Position numbers and translations under genes: made by a program. Shown piece by piece: positions 22,925 to 34,204 of a DNA stretch of 64,000 bases. The notes under the pieces were generated by a model, which saw only the letters and a list, made by a program, of their open reading frames with translations, ran no database searches and was not told the origin of the DNA. The stretch comes from Myrica gale (Eukaryota; Streptophyta; Magnoliopsida; Fagales; Myricaceae): NCBI GenBank assembly GCA_963930655.1, contig OZ005601.1:24924921-24988920 (forward strand), written 5' to 3'. Within the stretch, counting starts at the first letter, position 1, and each line of letters starts with the position of its first letter.

Positions 22925-23211
22925 ATGCAGAACGACAAGGGGGTAATCACCGAGCTTTACATTCCCAGAAAATGGTATGTAATCTATTCTCTCTTTTGCT
23001 GTCATATTTTTTATTGTGCCTTTTTTTTTAATGTGTTATGTTTTTGGATGTCTGTTAAATGATGCCTTTTGCATGCAGCTCGGCCACAAACAGGTTGATT
23101 ACTTCCAAGGACCATGCGTCCGTTCAGATTAACGTTGGACATTTGGATGAGAATGGAGTGTACAGTGGACATTTCTCCACTTTTGCACTATGTGGATATG
23201 TTCGTGCCCAG
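22925..23211 (+). pseudogene. RPS21: Captured 40S ribosomal protein S21 fragment (exons 1-2)
   Basis: Exon 1 (22925-22974) encodes MQNDKGVITELYIPRK plus two bases of a Cys codon, then a 'gtatgt' donor. Exon 2 (23079-23211), after a 'gcatgcag' acceptor, completes the Cys and continues [20 protein letters not shown] to end at the conserved ALCGYVRAQ, phase 0. This is eS21 (RPS21), a small-subunit protein of about 82 residues; 61 are present with no stop or frameshift. The last exon (the usual acidic/Lys-rich C-terminus) was not found anywhere before the CACTA right end. The fragment lies wholly within the 21350-24788 transposon, in the same orientation as a leader-like block, so it is a transduplicated gene piece. 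Intact reading frame implies recent capture. Whether it is transcribed is unknown. Confidence 0.88.
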
Positions 23212-24600
23212 GTTTTTATTCTCATCCAATTTCAGTTTTCTACTTCTGTATTTTGGTTTGCTTGAGAAACGTGAATTTTAGGTTATGGTAGTTGAAGTGT
23301 ATTTTTAGTGAGGACTGATGGGATTGCCTCGTTTGCTTGTTTGTTTTTATCGCGGTGAATACTATAGGCAGATTGGTTTTAGCTTAGTCGTGTAAACTTA
23401 AACCACTTAACTATTATTTTTAAAGAAAGAAGATGGTCTGATGAATACATTAGGGAGCTGGAACAAATGTAGGAGCCTTAGATCTCTTTCTTTGTTTGAA
23501 TACTGAGAGGTTATTGGTCTGCTGCAGCAAGTTCGACAAATTCAGTAGCAGTACCTATATCATTCTCATAACATTAATTGGACTATTTGACTTGTCTAGG
23601 TTATTTAGTCATCCTTTTTCAAGGAGAATTTAATTTCCATCTGGGTATACGCCGAGATGAAATATTATCATTTTGTGTTTTTTTTTCTGAAGTTGCTTGT
23701 ATTTCTAGGGGGATGGTTGGTCATATTCAGATACACACGAGCAAGAAAGTTTTGGATTCACTTTCAGTGAATGTACAGGGTAAATACAAATTCAGATGAA
23801 TTAGGTATGAGACCTATTGACCTATTAGGCGTAGATATTATCTAGTTTGATTTTTCTACCTTCGAAGTAAAACTGTGAATGATCTGCTGTTTTTGATTTC
23901 TAATTGAAGATGATGTATTATAGCAGAACCTGTGTTCTTGTTCATACTTATCGTATTATTTCTCTAGGCAATTCATTCTTTGATTTTGTTACATTTAGGC
24001 GAAGAATCTTTAGTTTGTAAAACTGCTGCATTTTTTACTACTGAGTTTGCTGGAGGCACAGTTTCTTGTTTTATCCTATCTGTCAAGTATTCCCATTGAT
24101 GAAATGAACATGAATCTTATGGATTGTCTCAATCTGTTCGTTGACATTTCTCTAACAAAATATTGGAGGCACCGAGGTCACTCCTTTGCTGTACTTTGAC
24201 TTAACAGGTCAGGTTGTGAAATTCTCTGCTGTATAGAATCACTGCTTTTCCTATTTTTCTTTTTAAAGTTATCAATTTCACTTTCTGTTGCCGGTAATAT
24301 TTATGTCTTTGAACTTATAAGTTCCTGTGTGTTTGCTGGGATTTATTGCCTCATTGTTTGCTAAATAGCCGTATTTTTGGTAGGTGTTGACTAGCTATGG
24401 ATATATTTGAACACCTTTGGTTTCTGAATCAATCTGGTGATAAGGGAGCTGAAGGAATTCAGCTGAGTCAACATGCTCCATTTTTTGCGAATTCAGAAGC
24501 TAAGTATTTCTTAATATATTTGACCCGATTCAATGAAAAGTGTTTTACAGTTTAAATTGAGATTTTCTGTGAGGCTTAGTCAATGGAGCGGAGGCTTTGG
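23212..24600. other. Interior of the CACTA element after the S21 exons
   Basis: Probably intron and other captured or element DNA. The last S21 exon is not there. The open frame at 23578-23799 is not recognised. Composition is T-rich on this strand, intron-like. Confidence 0.4.
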
Positions 24601-24942
24601 CCGATAGACCATTCACGACCGCCGCTATAGTCCTGAGATCTTCACCAGTGGTTGCGAAAACCGCCACTATAGCCTATTGCGACGGTACGCGACCGCCGCT
24701 AAAAAAAACGCTGGTATAGGTCTTTTTGGCCTATAGCAGCGTTTTTTGGTCTATAGCCGACCGCTGTTATAGCCTTTTTTTTGTAGTGTTTATTAAATTG
24801 TTTCGAAGTTTTAAATGTGAATTTTTTATCAATATTATTTATTTTGTGATAACTGAGTTTTACCCCTAATTTTCACTGATTTTCCCTAATTTTACGCATA
24901 GAAATAATCCCTAACTGTCCAGATTCGGAGCATTACAGTTGA

Positions 24943-25250
24943 CATGTTTACTAGCTAGAATACTGACTCAAATTGGGATGTAATTATAACTTCTCCCGTG
25001 AACAAAATAATAAAATACACATAAGTTAATAAAAATTAAATCAAAAGCATATAAAATATTAAAAAGTAGGAAATTGAAAACCTTCGGAAAGTCAAACTTA
25101 AAAATCGAAGTAAACTAGGAAAAGAAGAAAGATAAATAAGATATAAATAAGATAATACCATCCAGAGTTGAAGATAACGATCAAAATGTCACAAAAATAT
25201 TAAGACAAAAACTCATAATCATGGGAAAATATTTTATTTTAAGAAGTCCA
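24943..25250. other. AT-rich spacer, nothing recognised
   Basis: A-rich sequence between the solo LTR and the Copia relic, without frames or terminal repeats of note. Confidence 0.4.
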
Positions 25251-27974
25251 ATTAAGAGTCAAAGCCATTTTTTTCCTCTCCCTCTTTTCCATCACGTCTC
25301 CCTCCTTCCTTCCCAGCACGCCTCCAATATACTATTGGGATGAGAGCTTGGTTGGATCCTGTCAGTATAATATCATCCACATATAGGAGTAAAATAAGCA
25401 TATCAGAGTTATGGTTATCGATAAATAAATAGGGATCAACCAAGCTACATTGGAAGCCAAAATGTTTGAGATAGGTACTAAACCGTGAAAACCAAGCTCT
25501 AGGAGCTTGTTTGAGTCCATAGAGAGCCTTGTTAAGTTTTCATATATGATTAGGAAACTTCGGATTGGAAAATCTATTAGGTCGGTCCAAAAAAATTGTT
25601 TTAAGTAAAAAACCATGGAGAAAATCATTTTTGACATCTAATTGCTGAATAGTCCAGTTTTTTGCAAGAGCGAGAGAAAGAACAACAAGAATGGTACCTT
25701 GTTTAATAACTGGGGAGAAGGTTTCATGATTATCGACACCATTGGCTTGATTAAAACCTTTGCAACAAGACACACTTTCAATCTTTGAATGGAACCATCA
25801 GCATTTAATTTTGTTTTAAAGACCCATTTGTTTCCTATAACATGCATATGAGACTCTCAAGGAACTAAGGTCGATGGTTTATTTTTCCTAAGCGCATTCA
25901 ATTCTTCATTCACAGCTTGCACCCTTCCCTCGTGTTGTAAGTTGTCATTACTCTTTTTGGTTCTTGAGGAATTGGATGGAGGCGATGAAGATTGGCGTAC
26001 TTAGGATTGAGTTTGATTATACCTTATTTGTTCCTTGTAGTCATGGAATGGATAGGAACTTGAAGAGGTACAGGATTAATGTGTGGAGTGGGATCATGAA
26101 GAGATTGGTCCGTTGAAAGGGGTACCACAGGGTTGGAAAGTTCTTGCACAAGCTCAGTAAGAGGTGGAATAGGTGGAACAGAGAGTTCTACCCGAGAATT
26201 GAGTTCTCAAATATTGCTTGCATTTGGAATTGGAATAGAAGATATGTTATGCCATTCGGTAAAAGTGTTGATTATGGTGGGTGGAAAATTATTAGAGTGC
26301 GACACAGATAAATTTCTAAAAGGAAAAGATTGTTCAGCAAAAGCCACATGGCGGGAGATATAGGTGCGCTTAGTGGGAAGATGTAAACATATATATCCTT
26401 TATGTCGCAAACTATATCCCATAAAAATACATGGTAAGGATTTTGGATCAAATTTGTTCCTTTTGGTATCCCATACATAAGGAAAACACTTGCAACCAAA
26501 AACACGCAAACTACCATAATTCAGCTCCCGTTTGAAGAACAGAGATTATGGTGAAACATTTTTAGGACTAATAAAAGGAAGACGATTAAGAAGAAATACC
26601 GTCATGTAGAAAGCTTCCCCCAATACTTTTTTTGCATGCTACCGTGATATAGCATAGTAAGACCAAGTTCACGAATGATTCGGGGGTGTCGCTCCTCCAA
26701 GCCATTTTATTGAGGTGTATGTGGACAAAAGATATGATGGGTAATACCCTTATCTTATAAAAGAGATCCAAATGTAGAACTAAAAATTCTCCGCTGCCAT
26801 CTGATTGAAAATTTTTTAGTCTTTTAGGGAATTGGCGTTCAATGAAAGCCAATAATTTTTTGAATTCCCTAAAGAAATCAGATTTCTTTCGGAGCGGTAT
26901 AAGCGAAGCATATCTACTATAATCATCAATAATCATAGCATAGTAAGAAAAATGAGCATGAGATAAAATAGGGGCAGGTCCCCATAAATCACAAGGTAGT
27001 TTTTCCAAAAGTGCATAATCAGTTCTCAAACCATGAAGAAAAGGTAATTTGCTCAATTTGCCTAATGGCAACTGTCATAAAAATTTTGTGAACGCTTGCC
27101 CTTTATTTTAATTATGCCTTTGGAATGTAACAATGGGATAGCAGCAGCTTGGGGATGGCCTAAGCGTTGATGCCACAAAGTACCATCCACTGCCTGAAAC
27201 CGCACCGAGTAGTGAGCTTTGGGTAAGGCATTTATTGTGTAGAGGTTGCCTCTTCTAGTTCCCTTCAGAATGATCTTGCTGGTGTCCTGTTCCTTAATAA
27301 CGAAACCAACTCCATGAAAATCACAATGAAAGGGGTAATCGGTAGTTAATTGCCCAATAGATAATAAATTTCTTTCTAGATCAGGAACAACCAAGACATT
27401 GTCTAAATGGATAGTGTGTTTGACAGAAATAACAGATGCATTACCAATGTGTGTAATAGGAAGTAAAACACCATTACCAACATAACCCTATCACTACCAC
27501 GGTAAGGTTTTAAGTTGTGAAGAATACCTTTGTTGGATGTCATATGAGTAGAAGCACAAGTGTCAGGTGTCCACTCATTGCCATCAGCACCATCGTGGAG
27601 GGTTATGGCAGTGAAAGCTTCCTCTGCATCATCCTCTGTTTTTGATTGGTCATATCTCCACCAACAAACACGAGCCTCATGGCCAAGTTTTTTACAGATT
27701 TGGCAACAGACAACAGAAGTGGAATCACGATCCTTTCAACCTTGAGCAGGTGAATTGGGTGTAGGTGGTCTATAGAAATTTGTTGTAGACAATTTATCCT
27801 TTGAGGAGGGAGGTGCAGACTTAGTGGCTGACCTATGACGCTGATTTTTCTTTTTGTTTCTTTGGCCATAGAATGTAGAATATGATCCTGCATTAACATC
27901 ATCTTCACGTATATGATCATCAAAACTCATGAGTAATGAGATTACCTCATTGAAGGATGGATAAGGACGATGCA

Positions 27975-28523
27975 TCATGGAGGAAACACATGATAAATAG
28001 TCACGTCCAAGACCACGAAGAAGATAAAAAAAACATTTTCTTTGTCATCGACAGGATACCCAATGGCAACAAGACTATCGGATAATTTTTTAAAATCTCG
28101 CAAATAGTCATTGATGGAGGCCTCAGGTTTCTTCTTAATGTTATGAAGTTGCTGTTGGAGATATAACCTCCTTTCATGCGAAGCCTTGGCATGAGCTTCT
28201 TTTAATGCTGACCACATACTAGAGGCAGATTCAAGATCAACAATGATGCTGAGAGACTCATCACTCGAAGTCCCCAGAATCCAACCTTTGAGTTGCAAGT
28301 CTTTCTTCATCCATTTTTTGAACTCAGGTTTGGGAGCTGGAGATTTTGTACTGGTGGAACCTGGGACAACAATGCTCTGAGGAGGTTGTTGCTCCATGCT
28401 AGTCAGAACACCCAGAGAATCATGCGTTGCAGCGAGCACTAGCATTTGAGCCTTCAAGTATTGGTAATTTGCTGGATTCAGTCGATGCTGAATGGAAGTG
28501 TTGATATTTGCAGGTGACGCCAT
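27975..28523 (-). pseudogene. Copia gag, N-terminal part
   Basis: A 182-codon open frame starts 94 bp downstream of the primer-binding site. It opens MASPANINTS and has the UBN2 (retrotransposon gag) pattern: an N-terminal 'NYQYLKAQM' helix, 'LKGWILGTSSDESLSIIVDLESASSMW', 'LQQQLHNIKKKPEASINDYL' and 'LSDSLVAIGYPV'. It then shifts frame; gag continues in 27978-27736 (SFNEVISLLMSFDDH) and the zinc knuckle follows in another frame. Gag forms the virus-like particle; this copy cannot make a full protein. Confidence 0.75.
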
Positions 28524-28616
28524 TGTTGGTTTGCTGTTTTGAGAAGTGGGTGAAAGACGCAGGGGAAAGACTTAGGCCACGATCAATAACTTTTCAGCGT
28601 AGGCTATAGAAAAAAT

Positions 28617-28628
28617 GCTCTGATACCA
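28617..28628 (-). promoter_or_regulatory. Primer-binding site (tRNA-Met) of the minus-strand Copia element
   Basis: Read on the minus strand this is TGGTATCAGAGC, complementary to the 3' end of plant initiator tRNA-Met, the standard primer for Copia first-strand synthesis. The 5' LTR should lie immediately to the right (from 28629), but its outer end could not be fixed. Confidence 0.85.
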
Positions 28629-28971
28629 TAAAGAACGCCTAGCTATAGATAAATAACTGGGTGTTGCCTTTTCAAGCTTTGACTCCTCATGCAATGGGAT
28701 TGGTTTCCTTTTACATCCTTCCTTTCCCAGAACGCCTCCCATATACTACTGTGGAGTGGATGGGAATTTTTTTGCAAGGGTGGTTGGTTCGCTTCCTGCT
28801 TGAATAACCAAGATCTCATTTGCAGCCATACGTTGTCTATACGCTCTGAAGGGAGAGGAACAATCGGCTCCATGGTAGGAAGTCCAAGATTGTTGCATGG
28901 GTTTTTTTGGTTGCTGCATGCGTAGCCCTCTGTTTATTGTTATAGTAATTTGGTTGCATTTGTGTTAGATT
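28629..28971 (-). other. Probable 5' LTR of the minus-strand Copia element (outer end uncertain)
   Basis: It adjoins the primer-binding site. A stretch near 28715-28755 ('ccttcctttcccagaacgcc' and onward) recurs in altered form at 25300-25337, as expected if both belong to LTRs. No second full LTR exists for comparison. Confidence 0.4.
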
Positions 28972-29617
28972 TGTTGGCATTTTGCAGAAGTTCTCCGTTG
29001 TTAGCTAGGGTCCATGGGTTGATGTAATTGGGCAACCCCACCCTTCTGTCTGTTATGGGCGTCCAGCCCATGAGAGAGCCAAGCCCATTCTTGGGCCCAT
29101 AGTTAAGTGATAATAAACCGCATAACACACACCAAGAGAAAAAGTAGGTTGCCACCCAAAAAGAGAAAAAGAAAAAGAAATCTTTTCAATAGTGTTTCTT
29201 TTGATCTCCAAGTGTGGTTTCACACGTGTAAATTAGAGTTGTCCCTAAGAATGCTATCTGAGTGTTTCATCAATAGTCATTGTGATATTCAAATTAGGAA
29301 TCTCATTACGGTGTGGGTAATTTGTTAGATTCCGGTATTTCTCGGATGAGATAGTATTTTTTTTAATCGAGAGTTGATCTTGTTGATTTTTCAATTTGCT
29401 TGAACTCAAGTCTTGGGTATATTGAGTGTTGTAATCTCTATTTTATTATAATGAATTTATCTCGAAGTTACCGTGTGATTTTTTTTCCTTCACACAGAAA
29501 GATTTTCCACGTAAATGTGTTCTCTTATGTTACTTTTGTTTGATTTATTTTCTTGTTTGATTGTTGATTTTCTTGAAGTTGCTATTAAATTTGTACAGGA
29601 TCTAATTTGGCCCAACA
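28972..29617 (+). mobile_element. Possible Copia solo LTR
   Basis: Candidate ends TGTTGG and CCAACA are inverted. The interior ('gattttccacgtaaatgtg', 'gttgtaatctctattttattat') resembles the R-U5 region of plant Copia LTRs. The flanking 5-mers ('agatt', 'ctatc') do not match, so edges or identity may be wrong. Confidence 0.35.
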
Positions 29618-30096
29618 CTATCCTCATGTATAGCTTTTGGATCTTCTTCGCAAATGACATCCCATGGGACTTCGCACGATCTCCTGCTCCAAGAAACAAT
29701 AAAATGCTTAAATCTTCAAGTGTACTAGGAGTAGAGAAGAAAAAGTGAAAAAACTTCAAGACAAAAAGAGAGATACGAGAAAGAAGAAAACAGGAAAAGC
29801 AGAAAATGCACTTGGGAGACTATTTTGGGGGAAAAAGCTTCGAGAGCCAATTTTATTCGTTAATTGAGGTTTAAGTACTTGAATTTATCTTTTCAAATCC
29901 TAAACCCTGCTTATAGAAACTTAGGTTGTAACGAGTCAAGGACAAACACTAGCTACATATGTATTTTTTTCTTCAAAATGACTAGTCAATGTTGCTCTTG
30001 AAGCTCTTTGAATTATTATAAAGCTCAGTTTAACCTAGTAAGGTTCCAATGTGAGACTTGACCCTTATAGAACCAATCTCTCATTCACATTAGTAG
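29618..30096. other. Spacer, nothing recognised
   Basis: Short open frames, none recognisable. No terminal repeats. Confidence 0.4.
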
Positions 30097-30415
30097 TAGG
30101 ACTGTCCAAAAAACCGGCCGGACCGGCCAACCCAGACCGAAACCGGACCGATTTTGGACAATCTTGTCCTGTTCCGGGTTACCCATATGGAAAATCGGAA
30201 CTAGACCGGAGTATACCACTCCAAATCGGCTCAAAATAGTATGGCCTAAACACAAAATCGGCCCAAAATGGCATGGTCCAAATCGACCGAAACCGGAGAT
30301 CGGACCGGACCGGACCGATAGAATGACCGGTCCGGTATACATACTTCACAAAATGGTCGGTTTGGCATGCTGGACTGGACCGGGGTGTCACCGGACCGGC
30401 CAATGGACAACCCTA
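30097..30415. mobile_element. 319-bp hAT MITE rich in ccggaccgg motifs
   Basis: Ends are TAGGACTGTCCA and, inverted, TAGGGTTGTCCA. Flanking 8-mers are 'attagtag' and 'cttagcag' (six of eight matching), the duplication length of hAT elements. The interior contains many ggaccgg, accggtc and aatcggcc words. A truncated relative lies at 19035-19155. Confidence 0.75.
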
Positions 30416-31193
30416 CTTAGCAGAAGAATGCGCATAGGGCCAAGATCCAATGTGGATTGCCACTGGGTCGCTAGGGTAAGGCCTCCCTAACCCCATGACC
30501 ACCCTGTTTTATAGAAGGGGATGGACCATTGCATGGTCCGAAAAATCCGTTCAATATTAAAACGTTTGTTATTAATTTTATTGATGTCATCATTGATTGT
30601 TTATTACCTTTTTATAAAAAATACTGTTTAATATATATATTTTTGCACGTAGATAAGCTTAAGGAAACAAAGGTGTCCTTATTTTTTTCACACACATGGA
30701 TACAAGCAGAACCAGCCAGGGGTGCCGCCCCCTACCGCTGGAAAACCTGTAAAGAAATTTTTGTATTTATGCATATTTTTTATATGCGCTGCCCCCTTAG
30801 AAACAGTCCACCCTCTCAGCTCAGTCCCTGCCTAGTGGTGCCCACCATTTTCTCCCTGCTGCAGCTCCAGCCAACATCACCCTCTCAGCCTCCCCTTCTC
30901 CTACAGGCTCCACGGCTGACAACAGGTAAATAATAGAGAAAGTTTCACTTTTTCTGGCCTTACGCAAGTTACACAGGGGTTGGGATTTCAGAACTTGGGA
31001 TTGTTGGACCATGGACTCCGACTTCCTACGAGGCTATGACTAGTGGCTTTTCTTTCAATAATTTTATCCAATGACATAGAAAGTTTGAAAGCCACAAGTT
31101 TTAACACTCAAAGGTTAAAACTTAAAAGCAAAGGGCTCAAAGCCATTTGACCTCCCTCGCAGGATGCACTGCTCAGAGGCTCTCAGCCTCTCC
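30416..31193. other. Spacer with a transposon scrap
   Basis: No gene. The phrase 'ccagccaggggtgccgcccc' near 30714-30733 resembles GC-rich MITE ends found at 11117 and 17957. The frame 30529-30933 is not recognisable. Confidence 0.4.
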
Positions 31194-31198
31194 CTATC

Positions 31199-32513
31199 TG
31201 TTGGCTTTTAGTCACAATCAATGTTTTGATGATAAGAATAGAAGTAATTGAGATATGAACCAAAGCGGATCCAAAATAAGCGCGGAGCGATCAAGCAACA
31301 TCACCTTCAATGGAAGTGGTCTTAAAGTGAAGACTCAAGATGTTAGGGTAATCTTTGTAACTCTAAGACTTCATCTTTAACAAGGATTTCAATCACACAA
31401 ATGCATAAGTCTTCAAAACTTGCATAAACCATTTTAACGTCTGTTAAATGAATAAAACCTTTTTAATGGCTTCAAAATATCCCAAATATACTCTCAAACC
31501 TTTTTATATACTTATGAGAAGTTAGAGTTTGAAATTGGGTATTTTAAGTGGGTCAAAATCGAGTTTTTAAGTCAACCGGATCATGCTTAAGTTAAGGAGG
31601 TTGACCGGCTCAACGAAGCGGACGACTGGACCTACGACCGCTTGGTGTAGCAGTCGACCGGTAGCATTTATTAAAGAGTCGTTAAGCTTCTGACAATATG
31701 ATCGTTGTGTAACGGTAACTTGACGCGATCGACCGGTTCATTTAGCGGTAACTTGACGCGGTCGACCGGCTCGTTTTAACAGATCACTCCCCACGGCTAT
31801 AAACGACTATTTTTCTCATGAGGCCTATATAAAGTCATTCTCACGCCTTTGAAACATAACTCAATCGTCCAAAATCATTTTACAAAGGCTAAGAGTGATA
31901 AAAAAAACCTTTCAATCCTTATTCAAACATCATTCACACATAATCTTCATCTTCACATCTTTTTTATTGTGTGAAGCCTAAGGGCTAGTTATTTCTCATT
32001 GTAATATCTACTCCATCAAGGGAGCTTTGAGGGAAATTTCGTTCAACCATACACATTACTAAGAGAGTGATTCTCTTGTATCCTTTCGGTGAGGCTTGTT
32101 CATCGAAAGGAGTTTGGAGAGGTTTGTTCTCAAACTCGTTCTTGAGGCTTGAAGAGGGTTTTCTCAGGCTCAAGTGTAAGGAAACATTTCCCTTGGTTGA
32201 AGGGAGAATAGTGGAGAAACCTTAAGGCTCGGTAAAGGAGCTTGAGGGGTGGACGTAGGCGGGCTTGTCGAACCACTTAAAATATTGTGTTTGCTTCTCT
32301 TCCCTTAACTCCTTTATTTGTGCTACTAGTTTATTGCTTTAAAGTCTTCTCTTGTGCATTTAGATTGCTATACATTCTCTTGTGTTTAATTATTTATTGC
32401 AATCAATCTCATTTGTGACTTGTAGCTAGCAAACACATTTTTGGGATAATTTTCGAAAAAGTTTTGAAACCCAATTCACCCCCTCTTGGGTTGCCTTAAT
32501 CCTAGGAATATCA
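31199..32513 (+). repeat. 5' LTR of the SIRE-type element
   Basis: Starts TGTTGGCTTTTAG and ends GGAATATCA. It contains a TATA box (TATATAAA, 31826-31833), so transcription should start about 30 bp further on. Upstream of it, several 'gtcgaccgg' words lie between 31600 and 31780. Confidence 0.93.
31826..31833 (+). promoter_or_regulatory. TATA box in the 5' LTR
   Basis: TATATAAA in the sequence 'cctatataaagtcattc', conserved in the 3' LTR at 39936-39943. It marks the likely U3/R boundary region. Confidence 0.75.
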
Positions 32514-32515
32514 AT

Positions 32516-32527
32516 TGGTATCAGAGC
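32516..32527 (+). promoter_or_regulatory. Primer-binding site (tRNA-Met)
   Basis: TGGTATCAGAGC, two bases after the LTR end, is complementary to initiator tRNA-Met. Confidence 0.92.
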
Positions 32528-32568
32528 TTGGTGCTCACTTTAGCAAGATTTAAAGATCTCGAGTTAGA

Positions 32569-34200
32569 ATGACAACTTCAAGCAACAATTCTCATGTTGA
32601 GGGACTCTCAACATCTAGACCTCATTCCTTCAATGGAAGTGATTACGCCTGTTGGAAAGCAAGAATGAAAATCTATTTTCAATCCGTTGATTATGATCTA
32701 TGGCTTTGTGTTCTAAATGGACCACATTATCCTATGAAATCCGTAGATGAGAAAAATTTCCCTAAGTCCGCCAGTGAGTATACCGATAATGACAAAAAGA
32801 AAATTTTCATAAATGCTAAAGCCATGAACATTCTTTATTGTGCATTAGATAGAAATGAATTCTATAAAATATCTACTTGTGATAGCGCAAAGGAAATTTG
32901 ACATACTTTAGAAATCATGCCTGAAGGTACGATCCAAGTAAAAGAATCTAAGATAAGCATATGCTAGTTCATAACTATGAATTGTTCAAAATGAAACCGG
33001 AGGAAAACATTAGTGACATGCTAACTTGATTTACGAATATCATAAATGGTTTGAATGCTCTTGGAAAAATCTACACTAACTCCGTTTTGGTGAGGAAAAT
33101 TCTTAGGTCTCTACCAAAGACTTGGGAAGCTAAAGTCACCGCTATTCAAGAAGCAAAAGACCTCATCAAATTGCCTTTGGAAGAGCTTGTTGGATCTCTC
33201 ATGACTTAGGAAATCACCAGGAAGGGTCATGAAGAAGAAATACCAGAAAGGAGGAGTATAGCTCTGAAATCCTCTGTTGTTGAGGTTGAAGAAGATGATG
33301 ATGAAAGTGGAGACGAGGATATAACACTCATGACTAGGAACTTTAGAAACTTTCTCAAGAGAAAGCAAGCAAGGAAGAACTTCAAAGATTTCAAGAGAGA
33401 AGAGCCAAAGAAGGAATACTCAAAGGTGGACAACAGGAAGGACCACAAAAAGAAAGCTATGAAAGCAATTTGGGAAGATTAAGGCGGATTGCCCCCTACT
33501 CAAATACAAAAAGAAAGCTATGAAATCAATTTGGGAAGATAGCGATTCAAGCTCCTCCGAAGAAGACGATGAGGGAGAAATCGCAAACATGTGTTTCATG
33601 GCACTAGAAGATGATGAGGTATATCTCTCAGATCTTGAGGATTCAAAACCTTCATATGATGAATTAGAAAATGCTTTTGATGAGTTATACATTACATTTG
33701 AAAAGCTTAAACTCAAATACAATTTTTTGAAAAAGAAGCATTCACTAGCTACAGGTGACCTTGATTCTTTAAAGGATGAACAAGGAACTTTGAAGCTAGA
33801 GAATGAGGAATTGAAACTAAAACTTTCAACCTTGGAAATTGAGAATAAAGCTTTTAAAGATGAGGTTACTCGTCAAAACATCATTCTTGAAAAGTTCACT
33901 CAAGGAAGCAAAGCTTTGGAAAATATTCTTAATAGTCAAAGATGTGTCTTTGACAAAAGTGGATTAGGCTACAAGCCTTATCAAAATGAAAAGTATTTCC
34001 AAAATTTCTTTGTTAAAGCTAAATCTTTAAATGAATCTTTTAACATTTGCAATAAGAATGGACATCTAATATTTGATTGTCCACTTAAGAAATTTAGGTG
34101 GAAAGTTCTTAGAAAGGTATGAGTTCCAAAGGGAAACATAGCTAACCCAAAAGGACCCAAAAAGGTTTGGGTACCAAAAGCTTCATCTTGAATTTGTTTT
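32569..34200 (+). pseudogene. gag region of the SIRE-type element
   Basis: The first open frame (32569-32901) starts MTTSSNNSHVEG and has the gag signature 'FNGSDYACWKARMKIYFQS' and 'DLWLCVLNGP'. It is cut by a stop after 'STCDSAKEI'; further matches follow in other frames (33000-33400). Frame 33520-34122 holds an acidic Ser-rich segment, a long coiled-coil-like stretch (residues 60-130, rich in Leu, Lys and Glu) and a degenerate zinc knuckle 'NICNKNGHLIFDC', in which the first Cys of CX2CX4HX4C appears replaced by Phe. Gag would build the particle; this copy is broken. Confidence 0.8.
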
Positions 34201-34204
34201 GTAG

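Larger units (their letters stand above)
21350..24788 (+). mobile_element. Complete non-autonomous CACTA element carrying a host gene fragment
   Basis: Ends are CACTACAAAAAATAGG at the left and, inverted, CACTACAAAAAAAAGGC at the right. Both flanks are TTT, the 3-bp duplication of CACTA elements. The first 330 bp and last 190 bp are packed with GC-rich inverted motifs (taacggcag, gcggcggtca, aaacgctgctaaa), the expected transposase-binding subterminal repeats. No TnpA or TnpD coding sequence is visible, so movement would need help in trans. The interior holds an AT-rich arm (21680-22370), a CT-rich leader-like block with a splice donor (22430-22680) and two exons of ribosomal protein S21. It interrupts the solo LTR at 20343-24937 and is therefore younger than that LTR. 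Confidence 0.9.
20343..24937 (-). mobile_element. Solo LTR with perfect 5-bp duplication, split by a nested CACTA
   Basis: Read on the minus strand it starts TGTAATGCTCCGAATCTGG (24937 downward) and ends CCAGGTGCTACA (20343): TG...CA termini. The flanking 5-mers are both 'gttga' (20338-20342 and 24938-24942). Without the 3442 bp added by the CACTA insertion the LTR is about 1150 bp. No gag or pol sequence adjoins either side, so it is a solo LTR left by recombination between the two LTRs of a full element. The terminal sequence suggests a Gypsy (Tekay/Del-like) origin; that lineage call is inference. Confidence 0.8.
25254..28628 (-). mobile_element. Decayed Ty1/copia retrotransposon, 3' part deleted
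   Basis: On the minus strand, in order from high to low coordinates: tRNA-Met primer-binding site (28617-28628), gag with a UBN2-type domain (28523-27975), CCHC zinc knuckle 'CQICKKLGHEARVCW' (about 27720-27680), protease start (about 27580), GAG-pre-integrase domain with WHQRLGHP (about 27170), integrase core (about 27010-26600), the 'FGCKCFPYVW' region (about 26490) and reverse transcriptase up to YVDDIIL (about 25370). The remainder of RT and RNase H are absent. Many stops and frameshifts break the polyprotein. At 25290-25335 the sequence joins a short stretch resembling 28715-28755 beyond the primer site, so the 3' end was lost by deletion. Confidence 0.85.

Noticed and set aside
33111..33722. 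Minus-strand frames rich in Ser
   Set aside because: Antisense to the acidic, GAA-rich gag region of the SIRE-type element.
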